A stretch of DNA of 64,000 nt from Liolophura sinensis (GCF_032854445.1 NC_088301.1:21939808-22003807), one strand, 5' to 3'. Numbered from the stretch's first letter, positions 31,722 through 41,845 are shown. Translations and numbers: made by a program. Notes: generated from the letters alone by a model not told the origin.

Positions 31722-34700
31722 ATGCAAGAAAGAGAGAGGGAAAGAGAATTGGAGTTCCAAATGAAAAAGTTAGAGGTTGAGAGAGGTGAGAAACCGGGTC
31801 CTTCCGGTAGACAGGGTTCAGGATTTGATGTGACCAAATACATTCGGTTAGTTCCATCCTTTCAGGAAAAAGAGGTGGATAAGTATTTTCTGCATTTTGA
31901 GAAAATTGCAAATAGCTTGAAGTGGCCTAAAGAGTTCTGGACTATGTTATTACAGAGTGTGCTAATTGGAAAGGCCAGGGAAATTTACACTCAGTTAAGT
32001 GTAGAGAATGCTTCCAATTATGACTATGTGAAAGAGGTAATTTTGAAGGGTTATGAATTGGTGCCTGAAGCTTACCGCCAGAAATTTCGTAACTGTGAAA
32101 AAGGTAGAGATCAGACATACGTTGAGTTTGGTCGAGCTAAGGAGCAGTTGTTTGATCGCTGGTGTATAGCCAAGAAAATAGGCAAGGATTTTGAAAGTTT
32201 GCGTCAGCTTGTGCTGGTAGAAGAGTTCAAGCGTTGTATTCATAATGATGTAAAGGTGTTCGTTGATGAGCAGAAGGCGAGTACACTTGAAGAGGCAGCC
32301 CGTTTAGCTGATGATTATTCCTTGACACATAAGGTTACATACACGGGTAAGCCATTTAATTCATTTATACGTAGAAATACCCAGTCACATGCAACAGGTA
32401 GAGGTAGCTCTATACAGAAGAGTTCTACACCAGGCTCCAATGGTTCTACAGCTCATGGTTCACGTAGTTCAGATTGGAATGGTAGTCCTCGAAATAAGGT
32501 CACTTGTAATTTTTGCAAGCGGGTAGGTCACGTGATGAGTGAATGTTACAAGTTGAAAAGAATACGGGAAGCTCAGAATGAGTCTAAGCCCACAGGTCTT
32601 TGTGTTGCAATGCACAAAACATTGCCGGAAGTTACATCAGCAGTTAAAAGCAGATCAGAGTTAGCTGATACGGGATTGGATAAGATTCCCAAATGCTCTA
32701 TGGATAGCTTCGCTCCGTTTATCAATTCTGGTTCAGTGTCGCTTAGAAGCAACATGTCTTGTGCTACCCCTATAAAGATATTAAGGGATACTGGGGCATC
32801 TCAGTCTCTGTTGTTGATGAATACTCTGCCCTTTTCTGAAGAGTCATACTCTGGGGTTCGTGCCCTTATTAGAGGTGTAGAGTCTAGTGACTTTGTCAGT
32901 GTTCCCCTTCATGATATTTATTTGTCATCAGATTTGATATCTGGACCTGTCAGGGTAGGCATTAAGTCTTCATTACCTTTTGAGGGTATTCATTTGTTGT
33001 TGGGAAATGACTTAGCACATGATAAAGTTACTGTTGATCCCTTAATGGTTGATAAGCCTTCTCTGAATTCAGTCACAGAGCCAGTTGAAAGCGAGATAGC
33101 GGGTTTATATCCGTCCTGTGTTGTTACAAGAGCTATGTCTAGAAAAGTCAGTACAGACCAGGGTAGTACTGTTGATTTGAGCGAGACTTTCTTCAACAAC
33201 ATGTTGGATGGAGATTCTTCCAAATCAGACAGCCAGCAGGAAGTAGATACTAATTCTGTTAGTGGTGATCAGCCATTTTGTAGGACTGAGTTGATTGCTG
33301 AACAACACAATGATCCAAGTATTTCTTGCTTGTTTAATGATGCAGCTAAAGATGGTGAATCTTTACCTGACCCATGCTACTACTATGTCAAGTCTGGCAT
33401 ATTGATGCGGCAGTGGAGGCCTCCCGATGTTTCGTTGGAGGATGAATGGGCAATTAAGCATCAGGTAGTTGTGCCCAAGTCTTATCGTAAAGACATACTG
33501 ACCATAGCGCATGAAACGCCGTTAGCATGTCATTTAGGTGTTAATAAGACCTATCATAAGATTCTCAGTCATTTTTATTGGCCAGGAATAAGGAAAGATG
33601 TTACTGAATTTTGCAGGTCTTGTCATGCATGTCAGTTAGTGGGGAAACCTAACCAGACAATCCCCAAGGCAGCCTTGAGGCCTATTCCTGCAATTGGTGA
33701 GCCATTCAGTAGAATCTTAATAGAGTGTGTTGGTCCGCTACCTAAGACAAAGTCTGGAAATCAGTATATGTTAACTATAATGTGTACTTCAACTCGTTTC
33801 CCTGAGGCAATTCCACTAAGGAATATTACTGCCAAGACTGTAATTAAGGCTTTAGTTAAGTTCTTCACCATGTTTGGTCTGCCTAAGTCAGTACAGTCAG
33901 ACCAGGGTTCAAATTTCATGTCTGGTGTGTTCCAACAAGTTATGCATGAGCTAGGTATTAGCCAGTATAAATCCTCAGCTTATCACCCACAAAGTCAAGG
34001 AGCACTAGAGAGATTCCATCAGACACTGAAAAGTATGATAAGAACTTACTGCTTTGAGACTTGCTTTGCTTTGAAAGATTGGGACGAGGGTGTACCTTTG
34101 TTAATGTTTGCTGTAAGAGAGTCTGTACAAGAGTCACTTAGATTTAGTCCATTTGAGCTTGAGTTTGGCCATACTGTGCGTGGTCCACTACAGTTGTTCA
34201 AGGAAAAGTTTGTGTCTGGTGATAGTGACAATGTTAACCTATTACAGTATGTGTCAAGTTTTCGTACTAAGCTCAACAGAGTATGTGAGTTAGCCAGAGA
34301 GAATCTTACAGCTTTTCAGAAGAGTATGAAAACTAAGTATGACAAAGAGACAGTAAGACGCAGATTTGAAGTTGGTCAGAAGGCATTGGCCTTACTTCCA
34401 GTTAGTGGTAAGCCACTTGAAGCTCGTTATTTTGGATCTTATGTAGTAGACAAGAGGCTAAGTGATCTTAATTATATTATTTTCACTCCTGATCGGCGCA
34501 AATCTAGACAACTTTGTCACATTAACATGTTAAAGCCATATGTAGACAGAGATAGCACTGATCTCAATGTTGTACATCCTAGTGGAGTTGCTATCTCTTG
34601 TTTTCCAGTGCCAAGTTGTAAGAGAGAATTAAAGCGTTTTTTGGGCATGGCAGGTTATTATCGTAAGTTCTGTAGGAACTTTTCATTTGTTAGTGAGCCA

Positions 34701-35201
34701 CTAACTCAGCTGTTAAAGAAAAGTGCTAAATTATTGTGGTCCATTGAGTGTCAGAGATCTTTTGATAGATTAAAGGCCATGCTAAGCAGCGGCCCCATAC
34801 TTGTAGCACCTGATTTTAATTTACCATTTAACCTAGCTGTTGATGCTAGTGATATATCTGCTGGGGCAGTTTTGTTACAAGAAAATGAAACAGATCACGA
34901 TGATCACCCTGTATGTTTTTTCTCTCGCAAATTTGACAAGTGCCAGAGAAATTATTCGACAATAGAAAAGGAATGTCTGTCCTTGATTCTAGCATTACAG
35001 CATTTTGAAGTATATGTGACTTCGTCAAGTTACCCCATTGTTGTGTATACAGATCACAATCCCTTCACCTTCTTGCACAAACTAAAAGGTAAAAACCGAA
35101 GATTGTTACGGTGGAGTTTGCTTTTGCAAGAATTTAATCTAGAGATTAGACACATAAAAGGGAAAGATAGTGTGATTGTTGATTGTTTGTCACGTGTCTA
35201 G
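31722..35201 (+). CDS. gag-pol: Gag-Pol polyprotein: Gag-CCHC, protease, integrase, RT thumb, RNase H (RT palm missing)
   Basis: 1159 codons, no internal stop. The true start is upstream in the broken Gag frame. Residues ~25-230 are a Gag/capsid-like helical domain; 262-275 a CCHC knuckle (C262, C265, H270, C275). The protease has D-T-G-A with Asp356. Integrase: zinc residues H597, H604, C634, C637, then a core with Glu668 where Asp is expected (I-E-C-V-G-P-L-P), Asp727 and Glu763 (35 residues between, as usual), followed by a C-terminal domain to ~945. After a short linker, C966 begins the RT-thumb motif (K-R-E-L-K-R-F-L-G-M-A-G-Y-Y). RNase H keeps Asp1041, Glu1082 or Glu1084, Asp1111 and Asp1154. 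No RT fingers or palm (no Y-x-D-D). The linker/thumb joint (~950-965) looks like an in-frame deletion in a Gmr1-like parent. Predicted: RNase H possibly active, no reverse transcription, doubtful integration; mobilisation would need a helper. Confidence 0.92.
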   Translation: MQERERERELEFQMKKLEVERGEKPGPSGRQGSGFDVTKYIRLVPSFQEKEVDKYFLHFEKIANSLKWPKEFWTMLLQSVLIGKAREIYTQLSVENASNYDYVKEVILKGYELVPEAYRQKFRNCEKGRDQTYVEFGRAKEQLFDRWCIAKKIGKDFESLRQLVLVEEFKRCIHNDVKVFVDEQKASTLEEAARLADDYSLTHKVTYTGKPFNSFIRRNTQSHATGRGSSIQKSSTPGSNGSTAHGSRSSDWNGSPRNKVTCNFCKRVGHVMSECYKLKRIREAQNESKPTGLCVAMHKTLPEVTSAVKSRSELADTGLDKIPKCSMDSFAPFINSGSVSLRSNMSCATPIKILRDTGASQSLLLMNTLPFSEESYSGVRALIRGVESSDFVSVPLHDIYLSSDLISGPVRVGIKSSLPFEGIHLLLGNDLAHDKVTVDPLMVDKPSLNSVTEPVESEIAGLYPSCVVTRAMSRKVSTDQGSTVDLSETFFNNMLDGDSSKSDSQQEVDTNSVSGDQPFCRTELIAEQHNDPSISCLFNDAAKDGESLPDPCYYYVKSGILMRQWRPPDVSLEDEWAIKHQVVVPKSYRKDILTIAHETPLACHLGVNKTYHKILSHFYWPGIRKDVTEFCRSCHACQLVGKPNQTIPKAALRPIPAIGEPFSRILIECVGPLPKTKSGNQYMLTIMCTSTRFPEAIPLRNITAKTVIKALVKFFTMFGLPKSVQSDQGSNFMSGVFQQVMHELGISQYKSSAYHPQSQGALERFHQTLKSMIRTYCFETCFALKDWDEGVPLLMFAVRESVQESLRFSPFELEFGHTVRGPLQLFKEKFVSGDSDNVNLLQYVSSFRTKLNRVCELARENLTAFQKSMKTKYDKETVRRRFEVGQKALALLPVSGKPLEARYFGSYVVDKRLSDLNYIIFTPDRRKSRQLCHINMLKPYVDRDSTDLNVVHPSGVAISCFPVPSCKRELKRFLGMAGYYRKFCRNFSFVSEPLTQLLKKSAKLLWSIECQRSFDRLKAMLSSGPILVAPDFNLPFNLAVDASDISAGAVLLQENETDHDDHPVCFFSRKFDKCQRNYSTIEKECLSLILALQHFEVYVTSSSYPIVVYTDHNPFTFLHKLKGKNRRLLRWSLLLQEFNLEIRHIKGKDSVIVDCLSRV

Positions 35202-35300
35202 TTGGTTTTCTGCAGCTTTGTTTTCAAAGACTGTGGTAAACGTTATTATTATTCATGATTATGAATATGTTAAAGAAAGTTTTATACAAAACTTTCTTTC

Positions 35301-35315
35301 CCTGAAGGGTGGGGG
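35301..35315 (+). other. Polypurine tract
   Basis: 'cctgaagggtggggg' directly before the 3' LTR: the usual plus-strand primer site. The 113-bp interval before it and after the stop holds no gene. Confidence 0.8.
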
Positions 35316-36327
35316 TGTTATGTATGACTATTTAACGTTTTCATGTACTGTTAGTCTGCGGACCTTTGTGAAAGCATAACAGGCCCTGTTATATATGTAC
35401 AGCGCGGACCTGATGGAAAGCACCTTGTTCAATGCTCTGTTTATTTAACTGGCTGTTCATTGGCTGTTAATTCTGTGTTTAAAAATAGTTGAATCCACCT
35501 GGGACGTATATAAGCCGTGTTTTGCACAGAGGGGAGGTATTTTTTGTTGCATCCACTGGGAGCCAGGAGAGTGTGCGACGCTTTCGTATCGAGTCCATTA
35601 TATTTATATGAGCTGGTGATGCCAGTTTCATTTGGGAGGACAGATTTTTATGCCGGCACCGTTTGTGTACCACAGTAGTACTGATGTCTGGTTTATGTGA
35701 ATTTCTGCGGAAGTCACGTTTATTGGTGTTCGGTTCTTTATTATGATTATACAGTGTTGACTGTGTAATTTGTTTAACACGCTGACCTCACCTGACCGAC
35801 AAGGTCGTCAAGGACTCTAAACTGAAGTTTTCAGTTTTGCAAAGGACATTCGTTCTGCCACAAGGTGACATTACTCTACGTCTCTGAACGGCTCGTTTGT
35901 GAGCTTCTGCGGGAGCTGTGACTGTTCTAAAGTGGATTATACCTCCATGCCTGTATTTACCCTGTGTTGTGCTCTGCGGGTGTGACGTCATTCAAAGGCT
36001 TGACTGTTCCAGTTCTGTGTAACCTGTGTACTGTGTTCGCGTTCGCTAACCTAGCGAAGTACCTGACTGGGATAATTTGTGACTTGTGTGAATTGTGTGT
36101 TTATCCCATGGTCTTTACGTTGGATCTCCTGGAACACGTTCCTTGGGATGCAAAGGTGAACTGGAAACTTTTAAAGACCGGTAATAATGATGTGTATGTT
36201 TTTTATGTTGCTGTTGTTGAACTGTCTGTAAACTGTACGTCTCATTTTATATATAAAGCCATTATTTACATTGTAATTTTGAGTCACTGAGTCACTGTTT
36301 TCTATTGCTGTTTTCAATACCGTAACA
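35316..36327 (+). repeat. 3' LTR
   Basis: 1012 bp; the same ends as the 5' LTR, with a TATA box at 35507-35514 and a CRE octamer at 35983-35990. Followed by the duplicated target 'gtag'. Confidence 0.95.
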
Positions 36328-36519
36328 GTAGGGCTTTCATAATACTGTTATATTTTACTTTAACTATATGTATATGATAAACAATTGCCATCCAGAAACA
36401 GTGGTCCGGCGGGAGGGCCTATAGGGAATTGAACAGTGAGCAGCTTTACGCCATCACCCTTAAGACAGATGGCGTCCCGCTATAGACAGTCTCTTGAGGA
36501 GTCATTATTTGACGTTGTA

Positions 36520-36864
36520 GAGTGAGTGAGTGTTTGGGGTTTAACGTCGTACTTAACAATTTGACGGCAAAGGAATCCTTAAAGGGCATGTAATGTGCCT
36601 CCTTGTTGCAGGACGAATTTCCACCGCTCTTTTATCTAGTGCTGCTTTACTGAGACGTCTTACAGAGGTCATGTAAGCCGCCCCGCCAGAGGTATTATAC
36701 TGATACTGGTCAATCAGTCGTTGCATTATCACCTTCATGCTGAACGCTAAGCGAAGACGTTTCAGCTTCCTCTTTTAAGCTCTTAGATGTGACTCGACCC
36801 AGGATTGAGCCTGGATGTACCGCTCCCGAAGCGGACGCTCTACCAACTACGCTATCGGGGCTCG
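36520..36864 (-). mobile_element. SINE family A, near full length
   Basis: Reverse orientation: tail 'gagtgagtgtttggggttta', core 'cctccttgttgcaggacgaa', head ending in 'ctctaccaactacgctatcg'. The target duplication is not clear. Confidence 0.9.
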
Positions 36865-37086
36865 TAAACATTCCCTTTAAGACGTACAGCAAAATCTCTA
36901 CGCTTTAAAGCGTATAGAGTAATTGTTGATCTAAAGAACCTTCATTCGTGATTATATGTACATGTATAAGGCATACAGACACAAATATTATGCTACTGTG
37001 GATTAATCAGTGCAGTTACATTACAATGAAATATTTAAAGATGAACAATTGGTGATACCTAAATCTTGTTAAACCTTTTATTATGA

Positions 37087-37290
37087 TGGCACATTGTTGG
37101 TTTCATCAAGCCAAAATAAACTAGCTGTAATTTTTAGAAGTTAGCATTTGCTTGTTTTAACCAGTCATAATAAAATTAGCTGCTATCCTCAGAAATTAGC
37201 AGTTGCTTGTTTTATCCAATCATAATAAGTATGGCTGTCATCCTCAGAAATTAGTATTTGTTTGTTTCATCAAGTCATAGTCAAACTGGT
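37087..37290. repeat. 55-bp tandem repeat, left part
   Basis: Unit words are 'agcatttgcttgttttaacc', 'agtcataataaaattagctg' and 'ctatcctcagaaatt'. About four diverged units precede the SINE. The array continues at 37621-37660 and 37805-37880, so two SINEs interrupt it. Confidence 0.85.
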
Positions 37291-37302
37291 ACTATCCCCA
37301 GA

Positions 37303-37620
37303 CCCGGATAGCACAGTTTGTAGAGCGTCCGCTTCTGGACCGGTAGATCCAGGATCAATCCTTGATCGAGTCACACCTAAGACTTTAAAAGAGGAAGTTG
37401 TAACTTCCTCGCTTGGCGTTCACCATCAAGGTAGTGCAACGACTGGTTATCAGACCCCTATCAGTATAATGGCTCCAGTGAAGCAGCACTAAATAAAAGA
37501 GCGGTGGAAATCCGTCCTGCCACAAGGAGGTACATTACACGTACATGCACCCTAAGGATTCCTTCGTCGTCATATGACTGAAAAATTGTACAACGTTAAA
37601 CCCCAAGCACTCACTCACTC
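37303..37620 (+). mobile_element. SINE family A with perfect 12-bp target duplication, inside the 55-bp array
   Basis: Head 'ccggatagcacagtttgtag', core 'gtaacttcctcgcttggcgt' and tail 'ttaaaccccaagcactcact'. Flanks 'actatccccaga' lie at 37291-37302 and 37621-37632 and belong to the tandem unit. Confidence 0.95.
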
Positions 37621-37660
37621 ACTATCCCCAGAAACTGATATTTGTTGCATTCAACAAGTC

Positions 37661-37804
37661 CGCGTGCCAGAAGGCCTACTAGCCACCTGCTGATGGTCGT
37701 GAGTTCCGAATAGGCCCAGTGCAGCATAATGCTAGCCGCCGTTTTATAAAAGGAAATATATTTCATTATAGTCCGGCATAAAACAAAAATCAAATAAATA
37801 AATA
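37661..37804 (+). mobile_element. SINE family B, truncated, second insertion in the 55-bp array
   Basis: 'cgtgccagaaggcctactag', 'gcataatgctagccgccgtt' and 'caaaaatcaaataaataaat'. The tandem unit resumes after it with 'caataaatcataataaacta'. Confidence 0.85.
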
Positions 37805-37880
37805 GATCTTTCAATAAATCATAATAAACTAACTGCTATCGTCAGAAATTAGTATTTTCTTGTTGCAAGCAGTCCACAAA
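37805..37880. repeat. 55-bp tandem repeat, right part
   Basis: 'cataataaactaactgctat' and 'cgtcagaaattagtattttc' match the unit left of the SINEs. Confidence 0.8.
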
Positions 37881-40338
37881 TTTCTTTAAATGGAAACACA
37901 TACAGTTCCTCCTAAACAACGTGATTTGGGACTTGGCGTTCTAACTACAATTGCAATGATAACTTTCACTGTAATCTTAACATTATCAGTAATTGCAACA
38001 TGCACACATATGGCACGACGTAGCAGTTACTAGCCGGATCTATACCCCTCCAGGGAGCCGACAGTCGGCAACTTGTTGATAAATGTTGACAAACGTCAGG
38101 TCTCATTCGCCATTATTATTCAAACCCATTTCTGTTTCGATTATGAATGTGGCCCTCGTGCATTATAAAATCCATAACTTGATTGCCTCGAACAAGGAAA
38201 CTCAGCATGAGTATATAAATTCCACAGCAAGATTTTGTTCCTTGTGTGTTCATGACTGTCGTTTACTTAATTTGAGTTGTGCTGTGAGACCAGACATTCT
38301 CTATATGTTTTTATATTTCATAGAGTGTATTCTTTATAAACAAACAATGCTTTACTAATGCCTCTTTTAACATTATTTCGATGACATTACGACAATGTTC
38401 CTGACCAAGCCGCTGAAACACTTGGGAATTAGAATGTCGATGTGATGAGGCCAGGAATAGGGTATCTGAACAGCAGAAACAGATGTGCCTCCTGTCACAA
38501 GGCTGCACAAGGCCTTTTTTAAATAAGGGCAATTGGTGCCCATCAAAAAAATGTAAACATCGCTGTGTCAATGGCGGCTACGAAAAAATGGTTAAAATAA
38601 ACAGACTATACAAGAGAATGATCTGCTTTCTTAATTCAAACTGAACTTATCGATCATCTCCACATCTTACAATATTTGGTTTTTATACAATAATTAATTT
38701 TAATTGAAGCTTCATTTCGACCCGAAATAAGAAAATTACTGCGTGCATTTGTAGCGTCATGAGATCACAGACAGATTGAACACACATGCGTCATCATGTT
38801 CTACTTGCAACAATATTGACATCATACGCTTGGTTTAGATTGACAGGTCGGAAAACGATCCGTTCTACACAGCTGAATATTTCTGAGATTGTGCACATCC
38901 CAGAAAAAAGCCGAAAAAAGCGGTTTTCTAACCAACTTCTTCTTGAAACACTTACAGCAAGCAAATGTACCTAATAGAAAATTCTCCAGTAAATAAGCAT
39001 GAGTACATTTTGTCTGAATAATTTATACTTATTTTATCACAGTTATAACATATTTATAGCTTGGCAGTGGTTACTACATGTAGTTTCTGATCCAGATCGT
39101 TAAAAATAAAATCTACTTTAAAACCTTGTCAGTACATCCTAGATGCTTCAGAATTTGTTCTTTGTTACCACATATTTTCCCACCTTAAAACAATGTACAA
39201 CAATGACGGAGTTTTACCCCATCAGATCAACCGGAAGTGATCTTCCCTTTTAGGCCAAGAGTTTTCACAATTCTCTGAAGGTAGCGTAATCGAACATATG
39301 ATATCAAAGAGTTTCGGATCGGAGCCTTTCGGACTGAACAACTGTCAGAACCTTATTTTATTGTTGAAATTTTTTTTTTGATCGCATTTGTGAACACGGG
39401 CTCCTGAAAATCCGTTACACTTTTAATGTATACACATGTTCATGTAGCATCAAATATGGACTAGATGCTGCTTCTGTCAGCGCTGCAGATGAAACCAACT
39501 TGGCATGCCGGGAAATAAAATTGTTAATGTTAACAAAAACATTAATGTAATCAGGTTGCTGTTTCTTTAGCTTCAACCGCGATGAGTTTGTTTGATGTCA
39601 TCGGCATCACGTTGTATGGAGGCGGAACTATAACAATGAGACATTGTTACTTAAAAGCACCGTCGTGATATAACAGGAATAATGTTTAAAAAAAAGACGG
39701 ATGACCAAATCTATACATGCATCGTTAAAGCATCCCAAATACGGTGTAGAGATAACATTTAAATTTTGTAATGTTGGATAACCCAGATACCGCGAGATAC
39801 GAGACGAGAGTAAAATCGGGCACATTGTGAAAATCGATGGCGCCACCATGTTATCAGTTTTAACGAATAACGCGCGAGTTATTTCTATAACCCCAGAAAG
39901 CAGATGTTTCCGCTGAATACATCAGAACGCATTTTAGCCATACTTACATGGGGTACGAGAGACGTGACATTGTGATTCCGGTTACTCTAACATGGCAGAT
40001 AGCATGACCTCGTAAGAATTCTAGATTAAAGCTGAATTGTAGAGTTACCAAGGATGTCAGAGAAAAAAATGGCTGTGGTACTTGGGGTTTAATTTCACTC
40101 CCCTTTCGAAATAGCCCAAAGTAATACCATTTGTTTTCTTTCTTTCCATAGTGCCGTTAGAAATTTGCAGATAGAGAAACAGCCCGGGTAGGTTTGGGAA
40201 GTCTAAATAACTGTGACCACATGCCTTTAAAGGAGAAGAAAATATTTTTAAAATGACGCTATAGGCTGGAAAAAGCACATTTTTTATATCTGGTGGTGCC
40301 TGCTGCATAAACTGCTGCGATTTTTCATCCCCATACAC
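37881..40338. other. Unassigned DNA (possible intron of the minus-strand gene candidate)
   Basis: No repeat family member or conserved frame seen. Minus-strand frames at 38311-38571, 39628-39849 and 40057-40338 are not recognisable. If the exon at 40339-40393 is real, this would be intron and later exons. Confidence 0.35.
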
Positions 40339-40393
40339 CTAAAGCCTGAAAACGCCAAAGCTGGCATAAGTCGCTGTCCATCGCGTCCTCCAT
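40339..40393 (-). CDS. Candidate first coding exon of a host gene
   Basis: On the minus strand an ATG in a strong context (ttaaagATGgagg) starts M-E-D-A-M-D-S-D-L-C-Q-L-W-R-F-Q-A-L. After 55 nt comes a good splice donor (tttag|gtgtatgg). It is the first ATG after an in-frame TGA near 40446. Upstream on the same strand is a C-rich tract (40418-40436) and G+C-richer sequence, as in a housekeeping-type promoter. No second exon is identified and I do not recognise the protein. It could be chance: 18 codons is little evidence. Confidence 0.35.
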
Positions 40394-41256
40394 CTTTAAC
40401 ACCCTGTAATTTATGCTGGGGGTGGGGGGTGGGGTTACGTCTCAGCCAGTGAGAGTCGTTGAAACTGACAGCTTGTTTGTGTAAACTCGGAACCTGCGTC
40501 CAACATTCCGGTTTCCCGATCGTCTAGCGGAAAACGAACTGTACTGTTCACTACTTTCTGGGAAGAAGAGTTCTTCCGGAAATGTACGAACTGCACTTCG
40601 GCGGTTCCGATGGAAATTGTCCTCCTAACACAGAAGACTACAGGACTTGTTCTTAGGCAAAATGGAGTAGCTCGCAGCGGATTTTGGTGCTGACTTTATT
40701 TATAATTTATCAACTTGAGGTACATATTAGAGTTTTTAAGGCAAACACCTGCGAGGAAATGCATACTCTTTTCAATGGTATTTGTTTGATATTTAAATTT
40801 TCTTCTCCTTTAAGCTGGCTTGATTGTCAAACCTGCTTTTTTTTTAATTCGGAAAGTAAAAGCTGACATATGGTTACATCCAAAATCCATCCAAAATCAA
40901 ATCTGAAGAGAACCTGTTCTTATTTTGCCAACTAGCCAACTAGCACTTGTTATCAGTGAGAGTGAGGTGTTTCAGAGTGACCCCACTTGATGCATGTCCA
41001 CATCTGTCCGAGTGCAATAGTAGAGTTTCTAAAACAAACTGTTTTGTCATTAATGGTAAAAAGGGTGTTACGACCCAAACTGTCTGTATTAGAAAGAGAT
41101 GGCTTGTTCAAAATACACGACAGTTTAGCCGCACAAAAAAGTAACCAAAACCAGCAGATTTATTTTTACAACAATTTATTAGCTTTAACAAGAACAGATA
41201 ACCAGACTTATACAAATACTAAAGTACTTAAGTTTAACAAGAAAAGATAGCAGTAT
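40394..41256. other. Possible promoter region, then unassigned DNA
   Basis: 40418-40436 is a G-rich run on the plus strand (gggggtggggggtgggg), C-rich for the minus-strand gene candidate. The rest has only overlapping short frames (40947-41250) that I cannot assign. Confidence 0.35.
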
Positions 41257-41811
41257 CTATACAAATATTAAAGCACTTACATGTACAACGGTATCAAGTC
41301 CAAACGGACGCATATATTCCACAATGCTGAAAACTATACAGGCATAAATGCACAAAGAAGAGGGAAAATCCACAGTATAACCGAGTGTATGACGAAATAT
41401 ACATAAAATGGGCAGGGCCCGTGTACTAATAAGGACTGTGTACACAAGAGCACAAATCAAATATACAAGTTCAGACTGAACAAATGCTCGGTGAAGATAT
41501 GATATAACAAAGCCAGAGGCTATAAAGACACCAAAATTCAGCACAAAAGGCCTACTAAAGTAATACACAGCGAAAGCATCCGAAACTCTCAATAATTCTC
41601 CGTTCTCCTCCTTTGACCTGCTTTCATAGGTCTTATATAGATTGGTGGAATTTTCTAGAATAAGAAAATTCTTGAACACTTGTTCTAAACAAACAGGCCC
41701 CGAACTGAGCGTATTCTGGAACATTCTAAGGCAGAGGCAGACAGCAGGCCCTGAACTCAGCATATGTAAACAGTGGCAAGCTAAATTTAGAAGCTGACGG
41801 CAGTTGTGCAC
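41257..41811 (-). CDS. Hypothetical 184-codon ORF, weak
   Basis: The longest frame outside repeats and the retroelement. It has three hydrophobic stretches (around residues 96-112, 118-132 and 155-168) and a short internal duplication of L-S-S-G-P-V/A-C-L, mirrored by a DNA duplication near 41700 and 41750. No domain recognised. AT-rich antisense DNA often gives such hydrophobic frames, so it may well not be a gene. Confidence 0.2.
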   Translation of the reverse strand: MHNCRQLLNLACHCLHMLSSGPAVCLCLRMFQNTLSSGPVCLEQVFKNFLILENSTNLYKTYESRSKEENGELLRVSDAFAVYYFSRPFVLNFGVFIASGFVISYLHRAFVQSELVYLICALVYTVLISTRALPILCIFRHTLGYTVDFPSSLCIYACIVFSIVEYMRPFGLDTVVHVSALIFV

Positions 41812-41845
41812 ATAACAAGGATCATTGTGCTACATGACCTGTCGA

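Larger units (their letters stand above)
30163..36327 (+). mobile_element. Ty3/gypsy-class LTR retrotransposon, Gmr1-like domain order, RT palm deleted
   Basis: A 6.2-kb element with LTRs of 1047 and 1012 bp, TG...CA ends, and a 4-bp direct repeat 'gtag' at 30159-30162 and 36328-36331. It carries a primer site, a Gag-Pol reading frame and a polypurine tract. Gene order is Gag, CCHC knuckle, protease, integrase, RT thumb, RNase H. Integrase before RNase H is the order of copia elements and of the Gmr1-like branch of Ty3/gypsy; the sequence of the RNase H and thumb is Ty3/gypsy type. The RT fingers and palm, including the Y-x-D-D motif, are absent. No env-like frame is present: only 114 bp lie between the stop and the 3' LTR. 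The LTRs differ by about seven substitutions and four small indels, so insertion is recent. Domain calls are by eye. Confidence 0.95.

Noticed and set aside
31722-35201. Copia element, suggested by integrase-before-RNase H order
   Set aside because: The thumb and RNase H motifs (F-L-G-M-A-G-Y-Y, Y-T-D-H-N-P, the C-terminal D-C-L-S-R) are Ty3/gypsy type, which fits the Gmr1-like group instead.
35176-35379. Possible env gene downstream of pol
   Set aside because: Only 114 bp lie between the pol stop and the 3' LTR; the 67-codon frame runs into the LTR.
41257-41811. 184-codon ORF as a membrane-protein gene
   Set aside because: Hydrophobic composition typical of antisense AT-rich DNA, no domain, and no transcription signals; listed only at low confidence.
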